DNA from: Azonexus sp.
Lineage (GTDB): Bacteria > Pseudomonadota > Gammaproteobacteria > Burkholderiales > Rhodocyclaceae
Assembly: GCF_023150235.1 (NCBI RefSeq)
Contig: NZ_JAKLLH010000006.1
Span: 1-64,000 of the forward strand
Direction: 5' to 3'
Length of the DNA: 64,000 bases
The position numbers were made by a program, and so were the translations under genes. Of this stretch, positions 36,056-44,447 are shown one piece after another (the stretch's first letter is position 1; each line of letters starts with the position of its first letter). Under the pieces are notes generated by a model. The model did not search any database, had not been told where the DNA came from, and saw nothing but the letters and a program-made list of their open reading frames with translations.

Positions 36056-36523
36056 TCATGCAGCCGGTGCCAGCAGCCGGGCGCGCATGCGCGGCAGGCT
36101 GTGGGCGACGATCAGGTGATGAAAGGGCGTGACCAGCGCCAGGTACAAGCGCCCGCCGAAGTTGCGCGGCTGCACGGCGGTGATCACCTGCAACTCCCCC
36201 GGCTGCCAGCACAGCAGCAGGCGAAAATCGAGATGGCGGTCATCCTCGCCGAGCAGGACGGCGTCGCAGCTGGCCGCGATGACTCGGAAAATCCCGTAGC
36301 GTTCGCCCACCACCAGGCTTTGCCCGGCCTGCGGCAGCGGCGTTACGGCCACCTTCAAGCCCAAGGGAGCGACCAGGCGATCCCGCCAGTGCATCAGGCG
36401 ATGCACCCACGGGGCCGGCGCCTGCAAAAACGCCCGCAACAATGCTTCGGCGCGGTATTCGTCAGCCGTCGGCAGCGCCACCCGGCGCACATCCTGCCAG
36501 GGGTAATCAGCCAGAGAAATCAT
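36056..36523 (-). CDS. DUF2867 family protein
   Basis: 155 residues with the DUF2867 pattern: DYPWQDVRRVALPT, then MHWRDRLVAPLGLK, GIFRVIAASCDAVLLGEDDR and VTPFHHLIVAHSLPRMRAR near the end. The family has no established function. A GAGG ribosome site precedes the ATG. The sequence 35882-36055 between it and msrA shows no gene. Confidence 0.8.
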   Translation of the reverse strand: MISLADYPWQDVRRVALPTADEYRAEALLRAFLQAPAPWVHRLMHWRDRLVAPLGLKVAVTPLPQAGQSLVVGERYGIFRVIAASCDAVLLGEDDRHLDFRLLLCWQPGELQVITAVQPRNFGGRLYLALVTPFHHLIVAHSLPRMRARLLAPAA

Positions 36524-36625
36524 CAGTTCAACCTCGAAAAAGGGAGCCAGCGCCGAATTCCACGGTCGACACGCCCCCGGTGCAAAAACCGCCGCAGCGG
36601 CCGCGACCCATTCAGCGGAAGAGAC

Positions 36626-36994
36626 TCAGCGGAACAAGCTCAGCGCCACCGGCAACACCAGCCAGAAACCCGAGGCCGGCATCAGCACCACACCCAGCCC
36701 GAGCAGTAGTAATAAGGCCCCGCCCAGCGCCGGGCTACGCCACCCCGGCACCTGCCGTTCGAGCAGATCGACCGCCATACCCAACAGCCACAGCAAGACC
36801 CCGAACAGGAAGAACCAGGCAACGGCACCGCGCAACGGGTCACGCCGCCAAGGGTGCAACGGCGCGCAATCACGCACAACTGACCTTGCCGACAACCAGT
36901 CACCGGCAAGACTTCGGCGATTCGGGCTCAAGCCTGATTTCTCAGCAAACCCTAAAAGCAGCGACACCACCAGCCATATCGACAGCCACCCCAA
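36626..36994 (-). CDS. Small membrane protein, doubtful
   Basis: 122 residues if the TTG at 36994 is used, with three hydrophobic segments (LSIWLVVSLLLGFA, AVAWFFLFGVLLWLLGMAVD, ALLLLLGLGVVLMPASGFWL). No recognised family and no clear ribosome site. The start lies only 18 bases from the 23-bp repeats of the Fic gene. Hydrophobic composition over the whole frame supports coding, but confidence is limited. Confidence 0.45.
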   Translation of the reverse strand: MGWLSIWLVVSLLLGFAEKSGLSPNRRSLAGDWLSARSVVRDCAPLHPWRRDPLRGAVAWFFLFGVLLWLLGMAVDLLERQVPGWRSPALGGALLLLLGLGVVLMPASGFWLVLPVALSLFR

Positions 36995-37011
36995 TCACAT
37001 AAAAACAACCG

Positions 37012-37095
37012 AAACATGTAGATTAATTTCACAAAAACATGTAGATTAAAAATCGCAAAACATGGCGATTAATCTTAACCAAACATGGTGATTTA
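37012..37095 (+). repeat. Four direct repeats with exact 23-bp period (operator-like)
   Basis: AAACATGTAGATTAA at 37012 and 37035, AAACATGGCGATTAA at 37058 and AAACATGGTGATTTA at 37081: a 15-bp box repeated four times with a constant 23-bp period. The last copy touches the start codon of the Fic gene. The array is AT-rich against GC-rich surroundings. Best read as the operator of an autoregulated toxin-antitoxin-like gene. Confidence 0.85.
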
Positions 37096-38657
37096 TGGCG
37101 CGACCGCGACTCACTCCACGGCAAAAACTGGCCCGCGCGTTAGAAGAGTTGTACGGCGTACTCGGATCAGACCGAGGCGTTGTGCGGGGTCAGCAACTGA
37201 CCAACGCAAATCGGGTGCTGCTGCTGGAGTCCGGGTATCTTCGCGAGATTCTCAAAGGCTGGTACTTCGTATCCGACCCGACAGCCGAACCGGGCGACAC
37301 GACCCCATTTTTCGCAAATTTCTGGGAATACCTGGCGCGCTATTTCGGCGAGCGCTTTGGCGCAGGCTATTGTTTGACAGCGGAGCATTCGCTGTTACGG
37401 CACGCACAGCACACCGTGATCCCCAAAACAGTGAACGTCATGCTGGAAGCCAATCAGAGCCAGGTGCAAGAGCTTGCCTTTGGCCATACGGTCGCCATGT
37501 TCCCGGGTAAATCAACATTTCCGACGGCCACGCAAACGGTTGATATCCATGGTCTGCGCTGCATGAGCATCCCGCTCAGCCTCGTCAATCTGCCCCCCCG
37601 GCATTTCATCGCATACGGCCGCGAAGTGCAGATCGTCATGTCCCAGTTGCAGGCCCCGGGGGCTCTGGCCGCGCAGGTGAACATCAATCGCGCCGGCCTC
37701 ACACGCATCTTGTCGGCCTACCGACAAGCAAACCGGGGCGATTTTGCGGATGCGGTGCTTCAGCAGCTTGCCGGGTTTGGTATCCACCTAAAGACCGACG
37801 AAACCCCATTTGACGCAACGCCAGTCTACGCACTGGGGCAACCGGGACGCTCGCCGCTCTATGCTCGCGTTCGCGCCCTGTGGGCACAGCACCGGGAGGC
37901 CGTGGCCGCCTGCCGGCCAAACGGGAGCATGGTCGACGTCAGCCCGGCCGACTACCTGGCCCAGGTGCAAGCAATCCGTACGAAAGATGCCTATCACTCG
38001 CTCTCCATCGAGCGCTACCGGGTAACGCCTGAACTCATTCGCAAAGTAGCCGAGGAAGGATGGGATCCGATCAACGAGACGGCCGATCAAAAGCAAGTGG
38101 CCGCAATGGCCGCCAAGGGCTACCTGGATGCCTTCGAACTGGTGCGCGATGCCGCCGTGCAGGTATATGAGCAGCGCACCGACAACCCCGGATTGGCCGC
38201 CCAGCTATTCACCGCGCAGCACCAGATGTGGTATCAGAAACTTTTCGGGCCATCGGTTGCTGCCGGCATCCTCGATATCGCCGACCTCGTAGGCTATCGT
38301 CGCCAAATGGTGTTCTTGCGGGGCTCCCTGCATTCGCCTCCGCACCATGATTACGTACTCGACGGCATGGAGGCTCTGCGTGAATGCCTGGCAGCAGAAA
38401 CCGACGCCTTCGTACGCGCAGTCCTCGGGCACTGGCTCTTCGGCTTTGTGCATCCGTATATGGATGGAAACGGGCGTACCGCGCGGTTCACCATGAATCT
38501 TCTGTTGGCGGCGGGGGGCTATCCTTGGACCGTCATCCGTGTCGATGACCGGGATGACTACATGCGCGCCCTGGAGTCGGCAAGTGTAGACGACAATCTA
38601 TCGGCATTTGCCCGCTTTATTTCGGTGCAAGTGGTTCGCGCAGCAAACGCTGGCTGA
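37095..38657 (+). CDS. AbiEi-like/Fic domain fusion protein
   Basis: 520 residues. The first 60-70 form a winged-helix segment like the N-terminus of AbiEi antitoxins (ANRVLLLESGYLREILKGWY, then FVSDP), followed by an AbiEi-like middle. The C-terminal half has a complete Fic AMP-transferase motif HPYMDGNGRTAR (453-464) with the catalytic His, and the preceding SLSIER (302-307) fits the inhibitory SxxxE helix of class II Fic proteins, with Arg in place of the usual Gly/Asn. So a toxin-type enzyme seems fused to a DNA-binding regulator. Four 23-bp repeats overlap the start. The 3' end abuts a truncated AraC-type gene, indicating insertion. Confidence 0.87.
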   Translation: MARPRLTPRQKLARALEELYGVLGSDRGVVRGQQLTNANRVLLLESGYLREILKGWYFVSDPTAEPGDTTPFFANFWEYLARYFGERFGAGYCLTAEHSLLRHAQHTVIPKTVNVMLEANQSQVQELAFGHTVAMFPGKSTFPTATQTVDIHGLRCMSIPLSLVNLPPRHFIAYGREVQIVMSQLQAPGALAAQVNINRAGLTRILSAYRQANRGDFADAVLQQLAGFGIHLKTDETPFDATPVYALGQPGRSPLYARVRALWAQHREAVAACRPNGSMVDVSPADYLAQVQAIRTKDAYHSLSIERYRVTPELIRKVAEEGWDPINETADQKQVAAMAAKGYLDAFELVRDAAVQVYEQRTDNPGLAAQLFTAQHQMWYQKLFGPSVAAGILDIADLVGYRRQMVFLRGSLHSPPHHDYVLDGMEALRECLAAETDAFVRAVLGHWLFGFVHPYMDGNGRTARFTMNLLLAAGGYPWTVIRVDDRDDYMRALESASVDDNLSAFARFISVQVVRAANAG

Positions 38658-38836
38658 CCGGCCAGCACCGTGTCGCGGCCGGCGTGGTGGAGCGTGATCC
38701 GGCCGCGCAGGATGAGCAGGAACAAAGGCTGCAAGCCGGCCGGCAACAGGTAGGGGCCGCCCGGCAGGGTTTTCAGCAGCGCATGCTGCACGCAATCGGC
38801 GAGACCCGGCGGCGGCGGAACGATCAGGTCGGACAT
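38650..38836 (-). pseudogene. AraC-type regulator, N-terminal fragment
   Basis: From the ATG at 38836 the minus strand encodes MSDLIVPPPPGLADCVQHAL, then GGPYLLPAGLQPLFLLILRG and RITLHHAGRDTVLAGQ, the N-terminal cupin-like region typical of AraC-family regulators. After about 60 residues it runs into the antisense of the Fic gene 3' end, where similarity stops, and no HTH domain follows. The Fic gene insertion or an associated deletion seems to have removed the rest. Confidence 0.65.
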
Positions 38837-38862
38837 GGCGGCGCAGGATAGCACGTGTGCAT

Positions 38863-41361
38863 TTACAGCCGCCGCACCTCGCCGCGCAGGCCATCGACCT
38901 CGACCTCTTCGCCATCGGCCAGCGCGGCAAGGATACCGGGCAGGTTGATCACCGCCGGCAGCGCGAATTCGCGGGCGACGATGGCGGCGTGCGACAGGTA
39001 GCCGCCGGTCTCGACCACCAGCCCGCCGGCCTTGAGGAAGAGCGGCGTCCAGCCGGGGTCGGTCGAGGACGCGACGAGGATTTCGCCGGGCTGCAAGGCC
39101 AGGCCCTCGGCCGGGTGACGCAGGCGGCGCACCTTGCCGCGCGCGATGCCGGTGCCGGTGGCAACCCCCTTGAAGCACTGGCCGGCGGCCGGTTTTTCCG
39201 GGTTTTGCTCGGTTGACCGTGACAGCGGCGCGCCGCTGGGTGACAGCGTCAGCCATTCGCGCGGCGTGGTCGCCTGCCACGCGGCAAAGCGTTCGGCCCG
39301 CGCGGCAACCCGGGCGCGCAGGCCGGCGCCCGGCAGCAGGCCGTAAGCCTGGCGTTCGAGTTCGCGCGGGTAGCAATGGAAAATGTCCTCGGCGGCCGCC
39401 AGCGCGCCGTCGCCGACCAGCCGTTCGCCGATCTGCAGCCACAGCCGGCGGGCGGTGGCAAGCAAGGCGATGATCGCGCTGCGCGCCGCCTCGCGGCGGT
39501 TGCTGTCGCGGTTGGCCGCCTTGACCTGGGCCGTCAATAGCGCCCGCGCCCAGAACGGCGCCTCACGGCCGATGCGCGTCCAGGCCGCCGCGGCGGCGGC
39601 CTGCTGGCGGGCGCGCAGGGCTGCCAGATCGACCTCGGCCAGCGCCGGCAGTTGTTCGAGCAGGCACTCGGGCTGCTCGTGATAGCGGGGATTGCGGACA
39701 TAGGTTTCGTAGTGGCCGCGATGCCCGTAGCGATCCAGAAACGCCGCCAGGGCGGCGGCAAATTCGGGGTTTTCCTGCGGTCGACCGTGGTTTTGGGCCT
39801 TTTTCCACTGCTGCGCCAGTTCGATCAGCGCGTAGCCCTGCTGCGCGGTGACGCTGGGCTCGCCGCCGGCCAGCAGCGCCGAGCCGAGCGCCGCGCTTTC
39901 GCCGGGGAAGAAGCGTTCGAGCGTATCGAGCAGCAGACTCAGGCTGCCGCCGCCCGAGCCTTGCAGGAAGAACATGCCGACGAACTCGCGCACCGGGCGG
40001 AACAGGCGGGTGAGCAATGCGCCGATCGCCGCGTTGTCGGCGGGCAGCGGCACCGTGCGCAGTTCGCGCGCCAGCGCATGCGCCGCGGCGACTTCGGCAT
40101 CGCCGCGTTTGCCCAGCGCCGGGCTGGCCCGCAGGTAGCGCAGGGTCCGGCCCAGCTGGCGCAGGCGCTGGCGCCAGCCCGGCGGCGTCGTCGCAATCAC
40201 CGGCTGGTGGCCACCCATCAGCGCATTGAAGCGTTCTGGCGGCAGGCCGATGGCGTCCCAGGCTTCCCACTGCATGATCGAGGCTTCGAGATAAAGGCGC
40301 CCGTCGAACAGGCCAGCGCGCTGCACGCCGGGCAGCAGCGGGTAGCCCATCAATCCCCAGCCCTGACGCAGCAGGTCGTTGCAGCCACGGCGCGAGAAAT
40401 TCCAGTCCATCGCCTGCAGCGGCTCGGGCATCACCTCGCAGGTGTTGCCGCGCGTCCAGATCGCCGGCTGCCCGTGCAGCCCGGCATAGGTGTAATGCGG
40501 CCGCCGCGTCACCGGCCGCGCCTGGGTGAGCCAGAACTGCGCACCGTCCCAGACCCATTCGAGATCGTAAAAGGGGGCGACGAAATCGCAGGCAATCGCC
40601 GCATCCCACAGCAGCGCCGCCAGCGCTTCGGCTTCGGCCTCACCTAATACCGGCTGCAAAACGCGCTCCGCCGCCACCGGCTGGCGCTGCGTGCCGCCGC
40701 CCGCCGCCGGCACCGCCTGCGTGGCCTTGCGCCCGATCTGGCGCGACTGCAGGCGCCAGCTGTCGGTGGTGTCCTCGGCAAAGACGTACTCATCGCCGGC
40801 CAGCTCGCCGCCGACCAGGGTTTCGCCCAGGCCCCAGGCGGCATGGACCACGATCTGGTCCTCGCGGCCGCTGAGCGGGTCGCAGGTGAAGGCGATGCCG
40901 GCTGCCACCGCCGGCAGCAAGGGCATCACCACCACCGCCATCGCCGGCTCGCCGGCAATGCCCAGGCGCTCGCGGTAGGCCGCTGCGCTCGGCGTATCGA
41001 GCGAGGCCCAGACTTCCTCGATGGCCACGGTCAACGCCGGCAAACCGACAATATTCAGGCAGGAGCGATAAATCCCGGCAAACGACGCACCGGCGGCATC
41101 TTCGCCGACCGCCGAGGAGCGCACGGCGAGCGCCCTCTCCTGCCAGCCGCGCGCAGCCAGTTCCGCCGCCAGCAAGGCCTGCAGATCAGCCGGCACGCCA
41201 CTGGCCCGCTGCGCGCTCCAGGCGGCGGGAATCACGAAGAAATCCGGCACCGGCAGGCCGTAGCGAGCCAACAGGCCCAGCTGCTGCCCCTTGCCGCCAA
41301 CCTGTGTTGCCAGCGCAGCGGCGGCGGCCGCCGCCCCGATCAAAGCAGCGCCCTCGCTCAT
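38863..41361 (-). CDS. PEP synthase / rifampicin phosphotransferase-like enzyme
   Basis: 832 residues. N-terminal ATP-grasp domain (TQVGGKGQQLGLLARYGLPV, ALAVRSSAVGEDAAGASFAG, TCDPLSGREDQIVVHAAWGL, WLTQARPVT), a central region unlike classic PEP synthase, and a C-terminal swivelling phospho-His domain (TGGYLSHAAIVAREFALPAV, with His). This arrangement, lacking the PEP/pyruvate TIM barrel, is that of antibiotic or small-molecule dikinases such as rifampicin phosphotransferase. The acceptor is unknown. The ATG at 41361 overlaps the TetR stop (ATGA), so it is the target of that regulator. Confidence 0.85.
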   Translation of the reverse strand: MSEGAALIGAAAAAAALATQVGGKGQQLGLLARYGLPVPDFFVIPAAWSAQRASGVPADLQALLAAELAARGWQERALAVRSSAVGEDAAGASFAGIYRSCLNIVGLPALTVAIEEVWASLDTPSAAAYRERLGIAGEPAMAVVVMPLLPAVAAGIAFTCDPLSGREDQIVVHAAWGLGETLVGGELAGDEYVFAEDTTDSWRLQSRQIGRKATQAVPAAGGGTQRQPVAAERVLQPVLGEAEAEALAALLWDAAIACDFVAPFYDLEWVWDGAQFWLTQARPVTRRPHYTYAGLHGQPAIWTRGNTCEVMPEPLQAMDWNFSRRGCNDLLRQGWGLMGYPLLPGVQRAGLFDGRLYLEASIMQWEAWDAIGLPPERFNALMGGHQPVIATTPPGWRQRLRQLGRTLRYLRASPALGKRGDAEVAAAHALARELRTVPLPADNAAIGALLTRLFRPVREFVGMFFLQGSGGGSLSLLLDTLERFFPGESAALGSALLAGGEPSVTAQQGYALIELAQQWKKAQNHGRPQENPEFAAALAAFLDRYGHRGHYETYVRNPRYHEQPECLLEQLPALAEVDLAALRARQQAAAAAAWTRIGREAPFWARALLTAQVKAANRDSNRREAARSAIIALLATARRLWLQIGERLVGDGALAAAEDIFHCYPRELERQAYGLLPGAGLRARVAARAERFAAWQATTPREWLTLSPSGAPLSRSTEQNPEKPAAGQCFKGVATGTGIARGKVRRLRHPAEGLALQPGEILVASSTDPGWTPLFLKAGGLVVETGGYLSHAAIVAREFALPAVINLPGILAALADGEEVEVDGLRGEVRRL

Positions 41362-41978
41362 TGCGCCCCCCGCAGACCGTTGCACAACAAATCGAGCATC
41401 AACGCGAATTCAGCGGCCAGCGACAACTGCGGATCGTTGAGGCAGCGCAGCATGGTCGCCAGATGCGCGAACTGCAGGTGCATCGCCAGCCACTCGGCCG
41501 GCAGGTCGGTACGGAAATCGCCCGCCGCCTGCCCTTGCGCGATCAGCCCGCTAAAAATCCGGTCCATGCCGCTGCGCTCGCGCCCTTCCGCCGGCAGGCG
41601 CTGGTCGGCAAGGCGGTAGCGGACATAAGGCAGCAGGAAGTCGCGCCGACTCTCGCACCAGGCCGCCTGCAGTTCAAGAAAGCGCGCCAGCCGCGCCAGC
41701 CCCGGCGCCGCCCGCGCCAGCTCCGGCTGGATCGCCGGCCACGCGGCGCGCAGTTCGGCATGGAAAATGTGGCGCAGCAAGGCTTCCTTGGCCGGAAAAT
41801 GCTTGTACAGCGTCACCTTGGAGACATCGGCCGCAGCCGCGATCCGCTCCATCGTCACCGCCGCAAAACCCTCGGCCGCGAACAGCGCCCACGCCGTCTC
41901 GGCCAGCCGGTCGAGCAATTGCAAACGCTTGCGCTCACGGCGCCCGCCCTCTTCCTGCCCGGAGTCTGCCTGCTGCAT
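41358..41978 (-). CDS. TetR family regulator
   Basis: 206 residues. The N-terminal HTH is clear: [48 protein letters not shown]. The C-terminal ligand domain resembles the TetR_C AefR-like group. Start at 41978 has AGGTGAAGG before it. Coupled to the dikinase-like gene and preceded by two 13-bp palindromes that are probable binding sites, so autoregulation with control of the downstream enzyme is likely. Confidence 0.93.
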   Translation of the reverse strand: MQQADSGQEEGGRRERKRLQLLDRLAETAWALFAAEGFAAVTMERIAAAADVSKVTLYKHFPAKEALLRHIFHAELRAAWPAIQPELARAAPGLARLARFLELQAAWCESRRDFLLPYVRYRLADQRLPAEGRERSGMDRIFSGLIAQGQAAGDFRTDLPAEWLAMHLQFAHLATMLRCLNDPQLSLAAEFALMLDLLCNGLRGAQ

Positions 41979-42000
41979 CGCCTTCACCTCACCAAATAAA

Positions 42001-42030
42001 TTAACGACGTTAATTATTGAACGTCGTTCA
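42001..42030. promoter_or_regulatory. Twin TetR-type operators
   Basis: TTAACGACGTTAA (42001-42013) and TGAACGTCGTTCA (42018-42030) are 13-bp palindromes with a single central base, centres 17 bp apart. They lie 22 bases upstream of the TetR start and also face the glyQ promoter region (possible CTGACG at 42056, TAAAAT at 42080). Confidence 0.75.
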
Positions 42031-42117
42031 CTATTTTGCAAGCATGGCGAACGCGCTGACGACGGTCCGAAAAACCAAGTAAAATCGAAAGTTTCGAATC
42101 AAGATCGAGTGCATCCG

Positions 42118-43089
42118 ATGAGCACCAACCCAATGTCCACGAAAAAGCCGACCTTCCAGGAAATCATCCTGCGCCTGCAGCAATACTGGAGCGAACAGGG
42201 TTGCGCCCTGCTCCAGCCGTACGACATGGAAGTCGGCGCCGGCACCAGCCATACCGCGACCTTCCTCCGCGCCATCGGCCCCGAGCCGTGGAAGGCCGCC
42301 TACGTGCAACCGTCGCGCCGCCCCAAGGACGGCCGCTACGGCGAGAACCCGAACCGCATGCAGCACTACTACCAGTACCAGGTGGTGTTGAAGCCGGCGC
42401 CGGACAACATTCTTGAGCTTTACCTCGGTTCGCTCGAAGCCCTCGGTTTCGACCTGAAGAAAAACGACGTCCGCTTCGTCGAGGACGACTGGGAAAACCC
42501 AACCCTGGGCGCCTGGGGCCTGGGCTGGGAAGTCTGGATGAACGGCATGGAAGTGACCCAGTTCACCTACTTCCAACAGGTCGGCGGCATCGACTGCAAG
42601 CCGATCACCGGCGAAATCACCTACGGTCTGGAACGCCTGGCGATGTACCTGCAGGGCGTCGAGAACGTCTATGAACTGACCTGGACCGAGGGCGAAGGGG
42701 GTTACAAACTCTCCTACGGCGACGTTTACCACCAGAACGAGGTCGAGCAGTCGGCCTACAACTTCGAGCATTCCGACGCCGATTTCCTGTTCACCGCCTT
42801 CGGCGCGCACGAGAAGCAGGCGCAGCACCTGATGGGCGCGCAGCTGGCGCTGCCGGCCTACGAGCAGGTGCTCAAGGCCGCGCACACCTTCAACCTGCTC
42901 GACGCGCGCGGCGCCATTTCGGTCACCGAACGCGCCGCCTACATCGGCCGCATCCGCAACCTGGCCCGTGCCGTGGCCCAGGCCTACCTCGACTCGCGCG
43001 CCCGCCTCGGCTTCCCGATGGCGCCCAAGGCGTGGGCCGCCGACGTGCTGGCCAAGCTCGAAGAACAGAACGCCAAGAAAGCAGCCTGA
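42118..43089 (+). CDS. glyQ: Glycyl-tRNA synthetase alpha subunit
   Basis: 323 residues from the ATG at 42118 (ATG at 42133 also possible). Catalytic subunit of the alpha2beta2 Gly[62 protein letters not shown], and [20 protein letters not shown] are diagnostic. In most bacteria glyS follows at once; here a 3.2-kb two-gene insertion separates them. Confidence 0.98.
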   Translation: MSTNPMSTKKPTFQEIILRLQQYWSEQGCALLQPYDMEVGAGTSHTATFLRAIGPEPWKAAYVQPSRRPKDGRYGENPNRMQHYYQYQVVLKPAPDNILELYLGSLEALGFDLKKNDVRFVEDDWENPTLGAWGLGWEVWMNGMEVTQFTYFQQVGGIDCKPITGEITYGLERLAMYLQGVENVYELTWTEGEGGYKLSYGDVYHQNEVEQSAYNFEHSDADFLFTAFGAHEKQAQHLMGAQLALPAYEQVLKAAHTFNLLDARGAISVTERAAYIGRIRNLARAVAQAYLDSRARLGFPMAPKAWAADVLAKLEEQNAKKAA

Positions 43090-43105
43090 GCCCGGGAGCA
43101 AGCCG

Positions 43106-44431
43106 ATGCTGACCGCCAAGGAAATCAGGGAATACAAAAAAACGCTGAGTCATAGCGGGCAACCGCTGGATATCAGCGACCCCTATTACGTCCCCAACCT
43201 GCATGGCAAGGACGGCTACGATGTCATCCTGCGCCTGCAGGAAGCCATTGAAGACACGGACGGCACCGGCCTTTATTACTTCACCGGCCAGCGCGGCACA
43301 GGCAAGAGCACGGAACTGCGCCGTCTGGAAACCTTGCTCAATGCCAGCGACTACCGTTGCATCCGTTTTGATGCCCTGAACTATCTCAACGACACTCAGG
43401 CGATCAACGCCCAGATGTTGATGTTGATCGTGGCCGCAGGCATTGGCGACTGGATCAACCAGCACTACCCGGAAAAGGCGGCAACGGAAGAGTCATCCCT
43501 GGCCCGTTTCTGTAACTGGCTGAACACCGAGATCAAGCTTGAAAAGGTCGATCTCCAGGTGCCGGGCGTCAAACTGGCGCTCAATCTCAAGCCCATGCAG
43601 GAAAGCGTTGCCGAGAAGATTCGCAACCTGGGCGATCAGCAGCGTTTTCACCGGCAAATCATCGACTTCATCAGCGAGATGTGCACCTGGGTTTCCAAAC
43701 GCGAACAGCGCCGGCTGGTGATCGTGGTCGACTCGCTGGAAAACCTGCGCGGCAACCCGCTCGCCGGCAAGGATCAGGAACTCCTGTTCGCCAGCGTGCT
43801 CGATGTGTTCGCCGACCGTATCGAGCAGATCAAGGTGCCCGATGTACACGTGGTTTACTCGGTGCCGCCCTACCTCTGCCTGCTGGCCAACATTCGCCCC
43901 CAGGTTGCCTGGATGTCGCTGGCCTCGGTCAGGGTCTATGCCGCGCCCACGCCACAAACCCGGCGCCAGCCGCGCAGCGAGGGCCTGGACATGATGCGCG
44001 AGCTGCTCGACAAACGCTTGCCCAACTGGCGCGAAATTCTCACCGACGAAGGCTTTCAGCGCCTGGCACTGCTTTCTGGCGGCGACCTGCGCCAATTCAT
44101 TGTCCGGCTGCTGGTCGATGCGCTGCACTTTGCCCAATACGCGCTTGAGCGCCTCCCGCTCAAGGCCGACGATCCGATCATCGAAGACGTTGCCAGCGCT
44201 TGTGCCAGCGAAATGCTGCAACTCACCGTCAGGAGCGAATGGCCGCTCCTTAGAACCGTGGCCGAACGACACAACATCCTGGCCGATGACCGCGACCAGA
44301 TCAAAACCCTCGCTCACCTGCTCGACACCAAGGTCATTCTCAATTACCGCAATGGCAAGGATTGGTACGACCTGCACCCGACGCTGTGGGGCGTCATCGA
44401 CCCGCCCACCACCGCGACCAGCGCCGCCTGA
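43106..44431 (+). CDS. P-loop ATPase (STAND/KAP-like) inserted between glyQ and glyS
   Basis: 441 residues. Walker A FTGQRGTGKSTELRRLE (61-69 core), Walker B RLVIVVDSLENLRGN (about 203-217), then a sensor-like YSVPPYLCLL and a helical C-terminal half with an LSGGDLRQFIVRLL block resembling the winged-helix part of AAA/STAND proteins. GGGAGC precedes the ATG at 43106. The downstream TPR gene starts 16 bases after its stop, so the two form a unit. I do not recognise a named family; ATP-driven sensing with the TPR protein as partner is inference. Confidence 0.85.
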   Translation: MLTAKEIREYKKTLSHSGQPLDISDPYYVPNLHGKDGYDVILRLQEAIEDTDGTGLYYFTGQRGTGKSTELRRLETLLNASDYRCIRFDALNYLNDTQAINAQMLMLIVAAGIGDWINQHYPEKAATEESSLARFCNWLNTEIKLEKVDLQVPGVKLALNLKPMQESVAEKIRNLGDQQRFHRQIIDFISEMCTWVSKREQRRLVIVVDSLENLRGNPLAGKDQELLFASVLDVFADRIEQIKVPDVHVVYSVPPYLCLLANIRPQVAWMSLASVRVYAAPTPQTRRQPRSEGLDMMRELLDKRLPNWREILTDEGFQRLALLSGGDLRQFIVRLLVDALHFAQYALERLPLKADDPIIEDVASACASEMLQLTVRSEWPLLRTVAERHNILADDRDQIKTLAHLLDTKVILNYRNGKDWYDLHPTLWGVIDPPTTATSAA

Positions 44432-44447
44432 GCCCCTGTAGCACCTC

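Noticed and set aside
37012..37095. 23-bp repeats as a plasmid origin (iterons)
   Set aside because: No replication initiator gene or AT-rich unwinding region nearby; the last copy overlaps a Fic gene start, fitting an operator better.
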